The notes beneath the pieces are model-generated. The model was not told where the DNA came from, did no database searches, and worked only from the letters and a program-made list of their open reading frames with translations. The position numbers and the translations under genes are program-made. A stretch of DNA of 19,379 nt from JBGVMW01 sp045122835 (lineage in GTDB: Bacteria > Bacillota > Clostridia > Lachnospirales > Lachnospiraceae), in the NCBI GenBank assembly GCA_045122835.1, contig JBGVIB010000020.1, forward strand, positions 1-19,379. The letters are read 5' to 3'. Numbering within the stretch: position 1 is the stretch's first letter; each line of letters begins with the position of its first letter. Positions 1 to 6,373 of this stretch are shown in pieces.

Positions 1-1
1 T

Positions 2-601
2 GAGATCTATGTGGAGGGGCAGGGCTTTATGCCGGTAGAGATGACACCGGGTGCATTGGGAACTGCAGAAGAAGTGGAATTCATTGGGGATGCGGTGACA
101 AGCCAGGATGCGCCGGAAGAAGATAGCAAGGATTCAGCGGAAGATAAGCAGGATGAGGAGAAGAAATATAATCCTTGGAAGGAATGGTTTAATGGTAATT
201 TAGAATCGGTGATTCATGTACTTATGGCTGTTATTATTGTGAGTTTTGTATGTGTGTCGGTTATCACCTGTATACGCAGAAGAAGACGGAACTTAGGTCT
301 TAACAGAAAGCGTGCACCGGAGGAAAGGATTACGGATATTTTCAAGGCATATTACAGGCTGCTTGTAAAGCATGGCATGTCACCGGAGACAGAATCCTCC
401 TCAGAAGCGTTTGCATTGGAGGTACAAAAGCAGAATCCTACATTGCCTCAGGAGGAATTTGAAAAAATGATGGCCTTAGTGGAGGAAAGCTGCTATGGCT
501 TCCGGGAAAGGCAGGAGCAGGAGGTCTTGTACATGAGGCAACGATATAAGTCCCTAAAGCGGGATATCAGATATCGCTTTTTCCGGAAGAAGAAAGGTTA
601 A
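2..601 (+). CDS. Transglutaminase-like membrane protein, C-terminal part (5' end outside window)
   Basis: The frame is open to the left edge, so this is the 3' part of a longer gene. The first visible residues read EIYVEGQGFMPVEMTPG. This resembles the end of bacterial transglutaminase-like domains, where an aromatic/acidic strand precedes a P-V-E-x-T-P-G segment. An acidic Glu/Asp/Lys linker follows, then one strongly hydrophobic helix at about 200-274. A five-arginine stop-transfer run comes next, and then a basic, helical cytoplasmic tail of about 100 residues. The tail resembles the DUF4129-like tails found on such proteins. Expected topology is an extracellular transglutaminase-like domain, one membrane pass and a cytoplasmic tail. 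The catalytic Cys-His-Asp lies outside the window, so activity cannot be judged. The family call is fairly sure; the substrate is unknown. Confidence 0.7.
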   Translation, partial: EIYVEGQGFMPVEMTPGALGTAEEVEFIGDAVTSQDAPEEDSKDSAEDKQDEEKKYNPWKEWFNGNLESVIHVLMAVIIVSFVCVSVITCIRRRRRNLGLNRKRAPEERITDIFKAYYRLLVKHGMSPETESSSEAFALEVQKQNPTLPQEEFEKMMALVEESCYGFRERQEQEVLYMRQRYKSLKRDIRYRFFRKKKG

Positions 602-621
602 ACAAATGGGAGAATTTGTTT
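600..621 (+). terminator. Weak AT-rich hairpin after the transglutaminase-like gene
   Basis: AAACAAAT (600-607) pairs with ATTTGTTT (614-621) around a six-base loop, overlapping the stop codon. No long T run follows, so termination would be weak. It is the only candidate 3' signal for the upstream gene. Confidence 0.3.
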
Positions 622-856
622 GCTTCTGTGTAATTGTTCGTTGAGTTTTATGGGGATGTTGTCTATAATAGAAATATATCGTTGTAATGCATTTATGATA
701 CAGACGGTTGTTTATAACACTGCGTTTGAATATGAAAAGTTGGCGATTTGGGATAAGAAATATAAAGGACCGGCAATAAGTAAGATGCTGGAAGTAGATA
801 CAGAAATAGCAATAAGTAAGATACTGGAAGTGTATAAAGAAATAGATACAAATTAA
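620..856 (+). other. Doubtful small reading frame (78 codons) with an internal duplication
   Basis: This open frame has no convincing ribosome binding site and matches no family I recognise. Its C-terminal third is a duplicated 12-residue unit (AISKMLEVDTEI, then AISKILEVYKEI). It sits in a decayed stretch and is best read as a gene remnant or chance frame. It is listed because the surrounding 700 bases hold no clear gene. Confidence 0.25.
773..844 (+). repeat. Two tandem 36-bp repeats
   Basis: Copies at 773-808 and 809-844 start gcaataagtaagat and differ at only a few positions. The 36-base unit keeps the reading frame, adding 12 residues per copy. Confidence 0.7.
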
Positions 857-858
857 AT

Positions 859-1042
859 TTTTGGCATTGAAGATATTATGAACTGTTCAGTATGAGATTG
901 TGCTGCACTGCACAGGCCCTATGAAACTGTAGTGGTAATAGGCAAGAATCTTTTGGCATTAAAGATATTATGAACTATTCAGTATGGGATTGTATTGCAC
1001 TGCACAGTTCCTATGAAACCGTGGTGGTAATAGGCAAACATC
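859..1042 (+). repeat. Two tandem 92-bp repeats
   Basis: Copy 1 (859-950) and copy 2 (951-1042) align without gaps at a period of exactly 92. Both start ttttggcatt and end near gtggtaataggcaa, with about a dozen substitutions between them. Copy 2 is open in one frame (GIKDIMNYSVWDC and onward), while copy 1 has a stop at the matching place. This looks like a duplicated and decaying coding fragment. Confidence 0.75.
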
Positions 1043-1160
1043 CATCACTGTAGGTGAGCTCTCCAAATCGAAGCAAGCTTTAATTGAATTTTTTCTTTTG
1101 AATATGGATGTGATTCCTATTTTGACTTATGAAGGTACTGAATACTTACAATATTATTAA
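1038..1160 (+). pseudogene. Gene remnant, family not recognised
   Basis: One frame without a start encodes about 40 residues containing GELSKSKQALIEFF and then NMDVIPILTYEG, ending at TAA 1158-1160. Composition and codon use look protein-coding, but there is no start codon with a ribosome binding site. It directly follows the 92-bp repeats. A second fragment lies at 1208-1309 in another frame (NIIRILGCYESTSDEV onward). Together they suggest one gene broken by frameshifts and duplications. I do not recognise the family. Confidence 0.4.
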
Positions 1161-1233
1161 AATTTTTCATTAACAACACAGGAACTTCTACTACTAACAT
1201 TGAACTGAATACTTACAATATTATTAGAATTTT
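1137..1233 (+). repeat. Direct repeat of about 30 bp, spaced 67 bp apart
   Basis: The segment actgaatacttacaatatta begins at 1137 and again at 1204, continuing to aatttt with a single a/g difference. The second copy starts the coding remnant at 1208-1309. This fits a local duplication in the decayed gene. Confidence 0.65.
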
Positions 1234-1309
1234 AGGCTGCTACGAATCTACATCAGATGAGGTTATGTCAAAGCTTCGAGAGGTGAATGTTGTATGCAAA
1301 GTAAACTAA
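1208..1309 (+). pseudogene. Second gene remnant, 3' fragment
   Basis: An open frame of about 33 codons without a start (NIIRILGCYESTSDEVMSKL and onward) ends at TAA 1307-1309, just before the sortase ribosome binding site. It lies in a different frame from the remnant at 1038-1160 and shares the duplicated segment with its end. It probably belongs to the same broken gene. Confidence 0.35.
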
Positions 1310-1330
1310 CTTTTTACAGGAGGACATAAG

Positions 1331-2047
1331 ATGAAGGCAAAATTGAAAAAGCGAATCCCCTTAATTCTATTCCTGCTGATGACTTTAAGCGGTTTGGCGA
1401 TAGCCCTATACCCCACTATCAGCAACTATGTAAATGAGCGAAAGCAGGCACAGTTAGTGGAGAACTACCGGAAACGGTCCGCAGAATTAGAGCAGGCCGC
1501 TTACAACGCACTCTTCGACAAAGCCGACGCCTACAACCGAAAGCTTTTCGAAGATAACATAGACTTTCAGTCCATCGAAAGCTGCCGTGACGAATTTGCA
1601 AAGGAAGGCTTGACCTATACAGACCTTCTGAAAGTAGAAGGCAGCGATGTAATGGGCTATATAGAGATAGACAAAATCGGTGTCCGCCTGACCATCGGTT
1701 ACGGAACCAGCGAGGAAGTCTTAGAGACCAGTGTGGGGCACATGGAAGGAACCTCCCTGCCGGTAGGTGGCGAGAATACCCATGCAGTCCTGTTTGGTCA
1801 CAGAGGTTTGCCCTCAGCCAAGCTCTTTACCGACTTAGACCAGATAGAAGAAGGGGACATCTTTACCATACATGTACTAAACCGGACCCTCACCTATCAG
1901 GTAGACAAGATACAGGTAGTCACCCCCGAAGAAACAGATCCCTTAAGGCTAGAGCCAGGCAAAGATTACATCACCCTGGTAACCTGCACCCCCTACGCCG
2001 TCAACACCCACCGCCTGTTAATACGCGGTGTGCGAGTAGAGGGATAG
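1331..2047 (+). CDS. Class C (pilus-type) sortase
   Basis: This 238-residue membrane-anchored transpeptidase should join LPxTG-bearing pilin subunits outside the cell. An N-terminal signal-anchor helix covers residues 8-28, and the sortase barrel runs from about 105 to 238. Class C hallmarks include MGYIEIDKIGVRL, GTSLPVGG, GHRGLPSAKLFTDL and TLVTCTPY. The likely catalytic residues are His157, Cys219 and Arg228. An AGGAGGA site (1318-1324) lies six bases before the ATG. Two features are atypical. The C-terminal membrane helix common in class C enzymes is missing, since the protein ends just after the last barrel strand. I also see no DP(F/W/Y) lid motif in the region before the barrel. The next gene encodes a pilin-like substrate fused to a second sortase, so the two probably work together on one surface structure. 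Confidence 0.9.
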   Translation: MKAKLKKRIPLILFLLMTLSGLAIALYPTISNYVNERKQAQLVENYRKRSAELEQAAYNALFDKADAYNRKLFEDNIDFQSIESCRDEFAKEGLTYTDLLKVEGSDVMGYIEIDKIGVRLTIGYGTSEEVLETSVGHMEGTSLPVGGENTHAVLFGHRGLPSAKLFTDLDQIEEGDIFTIHVLNRTLTYQVDKIQVVTPEETDPLRLEPGKDYITLVTCTPYAVNTHRLLIRGVRVEG

Positions 2048-2081
2048 ACGCGGCAGGCAATCAGGAGACGCTTTTAGTGGA

Positions 2082-2275
2082 GGTGAAATCCACTGCTTAG
2101 GTACTCTTAGGCTCGAAGGCTTTCCTGAGAGTCTTAGAGTACCTTAGCAGTTAGTTCACCGGAACGTTGGCTCCGCCTGCGTGGAACCTGCAAGCCTGAC
2201 AGCTGCGGTCTCCAAACGTAGCGAGAAGCTACAACCGGGAAACAATTCTGACAATTCACGGACGGGCTACGCCCC
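2082..2275 (+). other. Structured intergenic element between sortase and pilin-sortase gene
   Basis: The 314 bases between the two surface-display genes hold no credible gene. They contain a long imperfect inverted repeat. The arm at 2093-2114 (CTGCTTAGGTACTC onward) pairs with 2129-2150 at 19 of 22 positions, and an outer GGTGAA (2082-2087) pairs with TTCACC (2155-2160). Further GC-rich blocks follow, including GGGC-tac-GCCC near 2265-2275. No T run follows the main hairpin, so it is not a standard terminator. It could be an attenuator, an RNA processing site or a dispersed intergenic repeat. The AT-rich leader at 2280-2361 carries the next gene's ribosome binding site. Confidence 0.45.
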
Positions 2276-2361
2276 AAGAAAAAGAGATAGAATAAATCGG
2301 ATTTTACAATAAAGTTAGAAGAATAATTGATTTGATTCCACACAGAAAGGAGAAAGAACAC

Positions 2362-3849
2362 ATGAGAAAATGGAAACAAACCCTATGGACGCTTCTAGCC
2401 ATCCTCACAATAACCCTGTTCCCCACATTCCCAGTCTTCGCCGCCACAAACGTAGACATGACACAGAACGGAACAGGAGAACTCACCATCCTGCTCAGAA
2501 CCAAAGAAGAGGAACCAGCAGGCATCCCGGATGCAGAATTTACCATCTATATGATAGAAGAAATAAAAGAAGCAGAAGATGGAACCCAGACCATAGAATG
2601 GACAACCGCCTTTGCATCCTGTGGACTAACAGACCTACAGGATAAAAACGCCTCAGAGCAGAATGAAGCAGCAAAGACCCTTGCCGCCTATGTAACAGCA
2701 AAGAGCATCGAGGGAACAAAGCAAAGCACAGACAACAGCGGCTATGCAGTTTATAAAGAACTGTCATTTGGTACCTATTTAGTAGTACTGACTAAGGTAC
2801 CGGACACCTATGAAAATATAGATCCTTTCCTTATCTCTGTTCCTATAGAAGAAGAGGGGGAACTTAACTACAAAGTCCTTGCAGCGCCAAAGACCGGAAT
2901 CCTTCCAACGCCAACACCAACTCCGACTCCAACACCAACACCAACACCAACTCCGGAGCCTACAGAGACAGGCACGGAAACTGATGAACCAGTGCTGGTA
3001 CCAACAACAGAGCCGGTAGAACCATCAAGAAGACCGTTGATACCAACACCTGATCCGAATTTACATGCAACGGCGGAACCAACACCTGGGCCAACCGAAT
3101 TTATAGCGGAACCTGTGGTGAACCAAACGCCGACGCCAACCCCGGCACCTCCTGAGAAACTGCCACAGACAGGCCAGCCCCGTTTCATCATACCAGTGCT
3201 GTTCCTGTGCAGTCTAATTGTATTTGTGGCAGGCTGGATACTGTGCCGCAAGAAACCGGGCAAATTTCTGATGTTTGGAGGCGTTGTAATTTTTGCCGGC
3301 ATGATAGGATGCACCATTTACCAGAACAGTATGGAGCAGGCCAGTGACCAAGCGGCAGAGGAAATGCAGCTTGCTTATGAAGCGGTTATAACCCGGGAGG
3401 ACCCGGTTATTCCCACCGCGGATACCGCCACTGGGAATGAGACACAGGTTACCCTTCCCTACATAGAAGTAGATGGAGAAAAATGTATTGGTGAAATTGC
3501 GATTCCTGCCATTGACATTACCCTGCCTGTCATCCGGGACTGCACCTCCCAGGGCCTTAAGAAAGCACCATGCCGCTATGTAGGCACCGCAGAGGAGAAC
3601 TCTCTCATCATTGCAGCCCACAATTACAGCAGACATTTTGGAAAGATTTCCCATCTAAAAGCGGGAGACAAGGTAACGTTCACTGATGTTCAGGGAATAG
3701 AGCACGCCTATGAAGTACAGCAGACAGAGACCTTAGGCGCCTACGACGTAGACAAAATGCTAGCCGGCGACTGGGATTTAACCCTGTTCACCTGTACCTA
3801 CGGCGGCCAGAAGCGCGTTACAGTGCGGTGTAGTCTTGTGGAGGCGTAG
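2362..3849 (+). CDS. Pilin-like / LPQTG / sortase fusion protein
   Basis: One unbroken frame of 495 residues joins a sortase substrate to a sortase. A signal peptide (1-27) ends at FPVFAA. A SpaA-type pilin domain (about 30-175) ends NYKVLAAPKTG, which resembles the pilin motif, so Lys177 is the candidate linkage lysine. A Pro/Thr linker (181-266, TPTPTP repeats) leads to LPQTG (267-271). Then come a first helix (274-294), the short basic loop CRKKPGK, a second helix (302-320) and a sortase domain (about 360-495). The sortase motifs are AAHNYSRHF and TLFTCTYGGQKR, with likely catalytic His420, Cys478 and Arg485. This looks closer to class B/D-like enzymes than to the class C enzyme upstream. 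The hairpin topology puts both the LPQTG and the active site outside the membrane. I chose the ATG at 2362 because AAAGGAGA precedes it and the signal peptide starts there. In-cis processing is an inference. Confidence 0.85.
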   Translation: MRKWKQTLWTLLAILTITLFPTFPVFAATNVDMTQNGTGELTILLRTKEEEPAGIPDAEFTIYMIEEIKEAEDGTQTIEWTTAFASCGLTDLQDKNASEQNEAAKTLAAYVTAKSIEGTKQSTDNSGYAVYKELSFGTYLVVLTKVPDTYENIDPFLISVPIEEEGELNYKVLAAPKTGILPTPTPTPTPTPTPTPTPEPTETGTETDEPVLVPTTEPVEPSRRPLIPTPDPNLHATAEPTPGPTEFIAEPVVNQTPTPTPAPPEKLPQTGQPRFIIPVLFLCSLIVFVAGWILCRKKPGKFLMFGGVVIFAGMIGCTIYQNSMEQASDQAAEEMQLAYEAVITREDPVIPTADTATGNETQVTLPYIEVDGEKCIGEIAIPAIDITLPVIRDCTSQGLKKAPCRYVGTAEENSLIIAAHNYSRHFGKISHLKAGDKVTFTDVQGIEHAYEVQQTETLGAYDVDKMLAGDWDLTLFTCTYGGQKRVTVRCSLVEA

Positions 3850-3883
3850 CAAAAAAAATTTATTATAAAAAAGGAAATATTTG

Positions 3884-3910
3884 AAAATGCGGTCATATGA
3901 CCGCATTTTT
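3884..3910 (+). terminator. Perfect palindromic terminator
   Basis: A 26-base perfect palindrome (AAAATGCGGTCAT and its complement, 3884-3909) is followed by one further T. It can serve both strands and closes the surface-display locus. Confidence 0.85.
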
Positions 3911-3911
3911 G

Positions 3912-3939
3912 TTGACTTTTAACTTTAAAGAGGTATAAT
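3912..3939 (+). promoter_or_regulatory. Sigma-A-type promoter of the toxin-antitoxin operon
   Basis: TTGACT (3912-3917) and TATAAT (3934-3939) are separated by 16 bases. They lie just after the terminator and just before the GGAGGTGAT site (3948-3956) of the first gene. The predicted leader is only about 15 bases. Confidence 0.75.
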
Positions 3940-3959
3940 ATATATACGGAGGTGATAAA

Positions 3960-4304
3960 GTGAGTAATAGAGCTAATGGACCAAATATTGCAGCATTTCT
4001 CGAAAGAATGAAAAGATTAATATCTGCCGGGAAATATGATTTTGTACCTAGAAGAAAAAATATGCAAGCTTTAGCACAACATGGTCTTACTATCTTGGAT
4101 GCAAAAAATGAAATACTAGGACTTGTGGTTGGTGATTATTATAAAGGACCTAAGCAAGATTTTGACCATAATAGACCAGGTGATATATGGGAGTTTAAGA
4201 AGAATATAGATGGCAATTCTTTTTATATAAAGGTTAAAATAACACAGGAAAATGGAGAAGAGATCTTAAAATGTATGGGTTTCCATGATGATGATTTTGC
4301 TTAG
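3960..4304 (+). CDS. MqsR-like toxin of a type II toxin-antitoxin system
   Basis: This 114-residue protein fits the MqsR family (RelE-like fold, translation-linked mRNA interferases). It aligns by eye along the length of E. coli MqsR. MKRLISAGKYDF matches the VKKLVNAGQV segment, then come EILGLVVGDYYKGP, a charged stretch leading to DIWEF, and the strand FYIKVKI. It is slightly longer than the 98-residue E. coli protein because of an N-terminal extension and a C-terminal GFHDDDFA tail. It starts at a GTG seven bases after GGAGG. The downstream gene encodes an MqsA-like antitoxin 19 bases away, giving the toxin-first order typical of mqsRA. The target codon preference cannot be read from sequence. 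Confidence 0.72.
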   Translation: MSNRANGPNIAAFLERMKRLISAGKYDFVPRRKNMQALAQHGLTILDAKNEILGLVVGDYYKGPKQDFDHNRPGDIWEFKKNIDGNSFYIKVKITQENGEEILKCMGFHDDDFA

Positions 4305-4323
4305 TCTTTAGGAGGTGATATCA

Positions 4324-5328
4324 ATGAAGAAGTATTGTGAAGAATGTGGAAGAGAAGTTGAAACAAAGAAAATAACTAAAAAGGAATCATATAATGTCTG
4401 TGGTGAAGCAATTGAAGTAGATGCACAAGTACTAGTTTGCGTTGATTGTGGTGAAGAGTTTTTTTGTGAAGAACTAGATAATGAAACATTGATAACGGCT
4501 TATAATGAGTATAGAAGAAAACACAAACTTTTGTTGCCTGAGGAAATAAAGAAGATTAGAGAGCAGTACGGACTTAGTCAGAGAGCTTTTGCTAAACTTC
4601 TTAATTGGGGTGATAAAACTATCTGTCGATATGAGAATGGTTCGATTCAGGATAAGGCGCATAATAGTTTGCTTTTATTTTTGCGTGAACCAGAAAATAT
4701 GAGGACATATCTTACAGAGAATGAAGTGTTGTTTGATGAAAGACAGAAAAATAAGTTATTAGAAATTATTCGAAAATTAGAGCGAGATCATGAGTATCGT
4801 GTTGGAAAAAGATTTTTTGAGGCGTTCTTTTATAGAAATCCATGTGAGGAAAACGGCTTTAAAGTATTTGATTATGAGAAATTTTGTGCAATGGTTCTAT
4901 TTTTTGCACATAAAAATACGGAATTATTGAAAACAAAACTTATGAAATTGCTTAATTATTCAGATATGGTATATTATAAGGAAAATGGGGTTTCAATGTC
5001 TGGATTGAGATATGCACATTTACCTTATGGTCCTGTACCCGAAAATTTTGATATGCTTTTTGGAAAAATGGCTGCAGATCATGTTGCACATATCGAAGTC
5101 ATCTATGAAAATAGCTATGAAAAGCATCAGGTAGTTCCTGAATGTGATATACCAGTAGGAGTGCTTTCTGATGAAGAGTTTATAGTGCTTGAGAAGATAC
5201 ATGAAAAATTTAAGGATTATGGTTCCGTAGATATTTCAAATTATTCACATAAGGAAAAGGGATACTGTGCAACGAAACAAGGTGAGATTATTTCATATGC
5301 GTATGCAAAAGATATTCAGTTAAATTAG
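4324..5328 (+). CDS. Antitoxin: MqsA/YgiT-type zinc finger, HTH and Panacea (DUF4065) domain
   Basis: This 334-residue protein has three parts. An N-terminal zinc finger uses C5xxC8 and C39xxC42, spaced as in MqsA. An XRE/MqsA-type helix-turn-helix (about 73-125) contains IREQYGLSQRAFAKLLNWG and the ICRYENG segment. The C-terminal domain (about 175-320) contains KLMKLLNYSDMVYY and LPYGPVPENF, typical of the Panacea/SocA-like DUF4065 domain that neutralises varied toxins. The protein should bind and inactivate the upstream MqsR-like toxin and repress the shared promoter. I chose the ATG at 4324, since the earlier in-frame GTG at 4315 lies inside the GGAGGTGAT ribosome binding site. E. coli MqsA has about 131 residues, so the Panacea part is the notable addition. 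The low GC content suggests horizontal acquisition. Confidence 0.85.
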   Translation: MKKYCEECGREVETKKITKKESYNVCGEAIEVDAQVLVCVDCGEEFFCEELDNETLITAYNEYRRKHKLLLPEEIKKIREQYGLSQRAFAKLLNWGDKTICRYENGSIQDKAHNSLLLFLREPENMRTYLTENEVLFDERQKNKLLEIIRKLERDHEYRVGKRFFEAFFYRNPCEENGFKVFDYEKFCAMVLFFAHKNTELLKTKLMKLLNYSDMVYYKENGVSMSGLRYAHLPYGPVPENFDMLFGKMAADHVAHIEVIYENSYEKHQVVPECDIPVGVLSDEEFIVLEKIHEKFKDYGSVDISNYSHKEKGYCATKQGEIISYAYAKDIQLN

Positions 5329-5432
5329 TTTGTGAAGAAAAATATTCAAGCTCGTAGAGAGCAAGGGTAATGTCTAACTTTAACTTTTCCAGCATGATAT
5401 AACTGAATATTGATATTTTTACTAAAAACTTT

Positions 5433-5463
5433 AAAAAAATGTCGAGAAATCGGCATTTTTTTT
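5433..5463 (+). terminator. Intrinsic terminator after the toxin-antitoxin operon
   Basis: An AT-flanked stem, AAAAAAATGTCG (5433-5444) with CGGCATTTTTTT (5451-5462), closes a six-base loop (AGAAAT) with one G-T pair. It runs directly into a T tract. Confidence 0.85.
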
Positions 5464-5521
5464 CTTTTCAAATATATGGCATAACTTTGTTATATACATA
5501 ATTAAATTCGAGGTGCTGAAT

Positions 5522-5758
5522 ATGATTACTATTACTGTATCTACAGAGGCTGCAAAGTTAGGGTACGGTAAGGAATTATATCTTCCAACAGATAAGGCAA
5601 AGCAGTATTTTAAAACTGGTGAATATATTCGAAAAGTTGAGAACATGGCAGAGAAGGATCTTATTTCAAATGGTAAAAGGGAAGAACTTTTGCTAGAAGC
5701 ATATCGGGCAGATATTGTATACAATTTTGATGAAGAGGAAGCGAATTTGAATGATTAA
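5522..5758 (+). CDS. Small protein of unknown function (78 aa), first gene of an overlapping pair
   Basis: The protein is soluble and charged, with an acidic C-terminal end (FDEEEANLND). It has no signal peptide or membrane helix and I recognise no family. A GAGGTG site (5510-5515) fixes the ATG at 5522. Its TAA stop shares one base with the ATG of the next gene, so the two are probably translationally coupled. Just upstream is a short inverted repeat, ATAAC-ttt-GTTAT (5481-5493), and a possible weak promoter TTTTCA-17-TGTTAT (5465-5493). The codon use and spacing look like a real gene in the same AT-rich island as the toxin-antitoxin operon. Confidence 0.6.
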   Translation: MITITVSTEAAKLGYGKELYLPTDKAKQYFKTGEYIRKVENMAEKDLISNGKREELLLEAYRADIVYNFDEEEANLND

Positions 5759-6135
5759 TGATTTATTTTTTGATACGGATTGTTTATCTGCTTTTTTGTG
5801 GATTAATGATACTAACATTCTGCAGGCTTTATATGGTGGAAAAAGGTAAAAAAAGTATTGGACGGGGGGAAGCTGGTGGTATTGCACTCGCCAAAACATA
5901 CGATGGTATATTGGCAAGTAATAATTACAAGGATATAGCGCCATATATCGAAAAATATAATTTAAAACATACAGATACAGGACAAATCCTGCGAGAAGCT
6001 TTGGATACAAGATTAATAACAGAAAGTGAGGGTAATAATATATGGGCTCAGATGCTGGCTAAGAGGAGAAAGCTACCTGCTAATAGTTTTTCTGAGTATT
6101 TAGCAGATGTGAATAATTCTAATTCCCGGGCGTAG
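5758..6135 (+). CDS. Single-pass membrane protein of unknown function (125 aa)
   Basis: The start codon overlaps the previous stop by one base. Residues 2-25 (YFLIRIVYLLFCGLMILTFC region) form one membrane helix, followed by a basic, soluble domain of about 95 residues. That domain contains GEAGGIALAKTYDGILASNN and the segment YIEKYNLKHTDTG. The topology is probably an N-terminal anchor with a cytoplasmic domain. I recognise no family. The tight overlap with the 78-residue gene suggests that both products act together, possibly as a membrane-associated pair. No terminator with a T tract is evident after the TAG at 6133-6135, and 6136-6373 holds no gene I can support. Confidence 0.55.
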   Translation: MIYFLIRIVYLLFCGLMILTFCRLYMVEKGKKSIGRGEAGGIALAKTYDGILASNNYKDIAPYIEKYNLKHTDTGQILREALDTRLITESEGNNIWAQMLAKRRKLPANSFSEYLADVNNSNSRA

Positions 6136-6373
6136 TCGCCTAATTTCCCAGGACGCATACAGTATAAAACGGAAATCTGGTTGAATATTTTAGCCTTTAT
6201 GGGCGAAAATTTTCAGTAAAAAATCCAATGAACCTCATACGCAATTACATACGTGTACACCACAAAATACAATATTTCCCCATTTTAGGACTTTTTCTCT
6301 GAAACATTTTATGGTAGGATAATAAGGTTAAATACACTGTTTAAAGCATCTAAGTGTGACAAAGGAGAACAAT

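Noticed and set aside
859..1042. The 92-bp repeats as a CRISPR remnant
   Set aside because: The copies are directly tandem with no spacers, the unit is too long, and no cas gene is present.
2905..2955. Short-period repeat resembling a microsatellite or CRISPR-like tract
   Set aside because: It is the codon-varied TPTPTP linker of the fusion protein, with no spacers and no fixed repeat unit.
2868..3317. A 149-codon minus-strand frame opposite the pilin-sortase fusion
   Set aside because: It is the mirror of the Thr-Pro repeats (giving Gly-Val repeats) and has no ribosome binding site; the plus-strand frame has clear domains.
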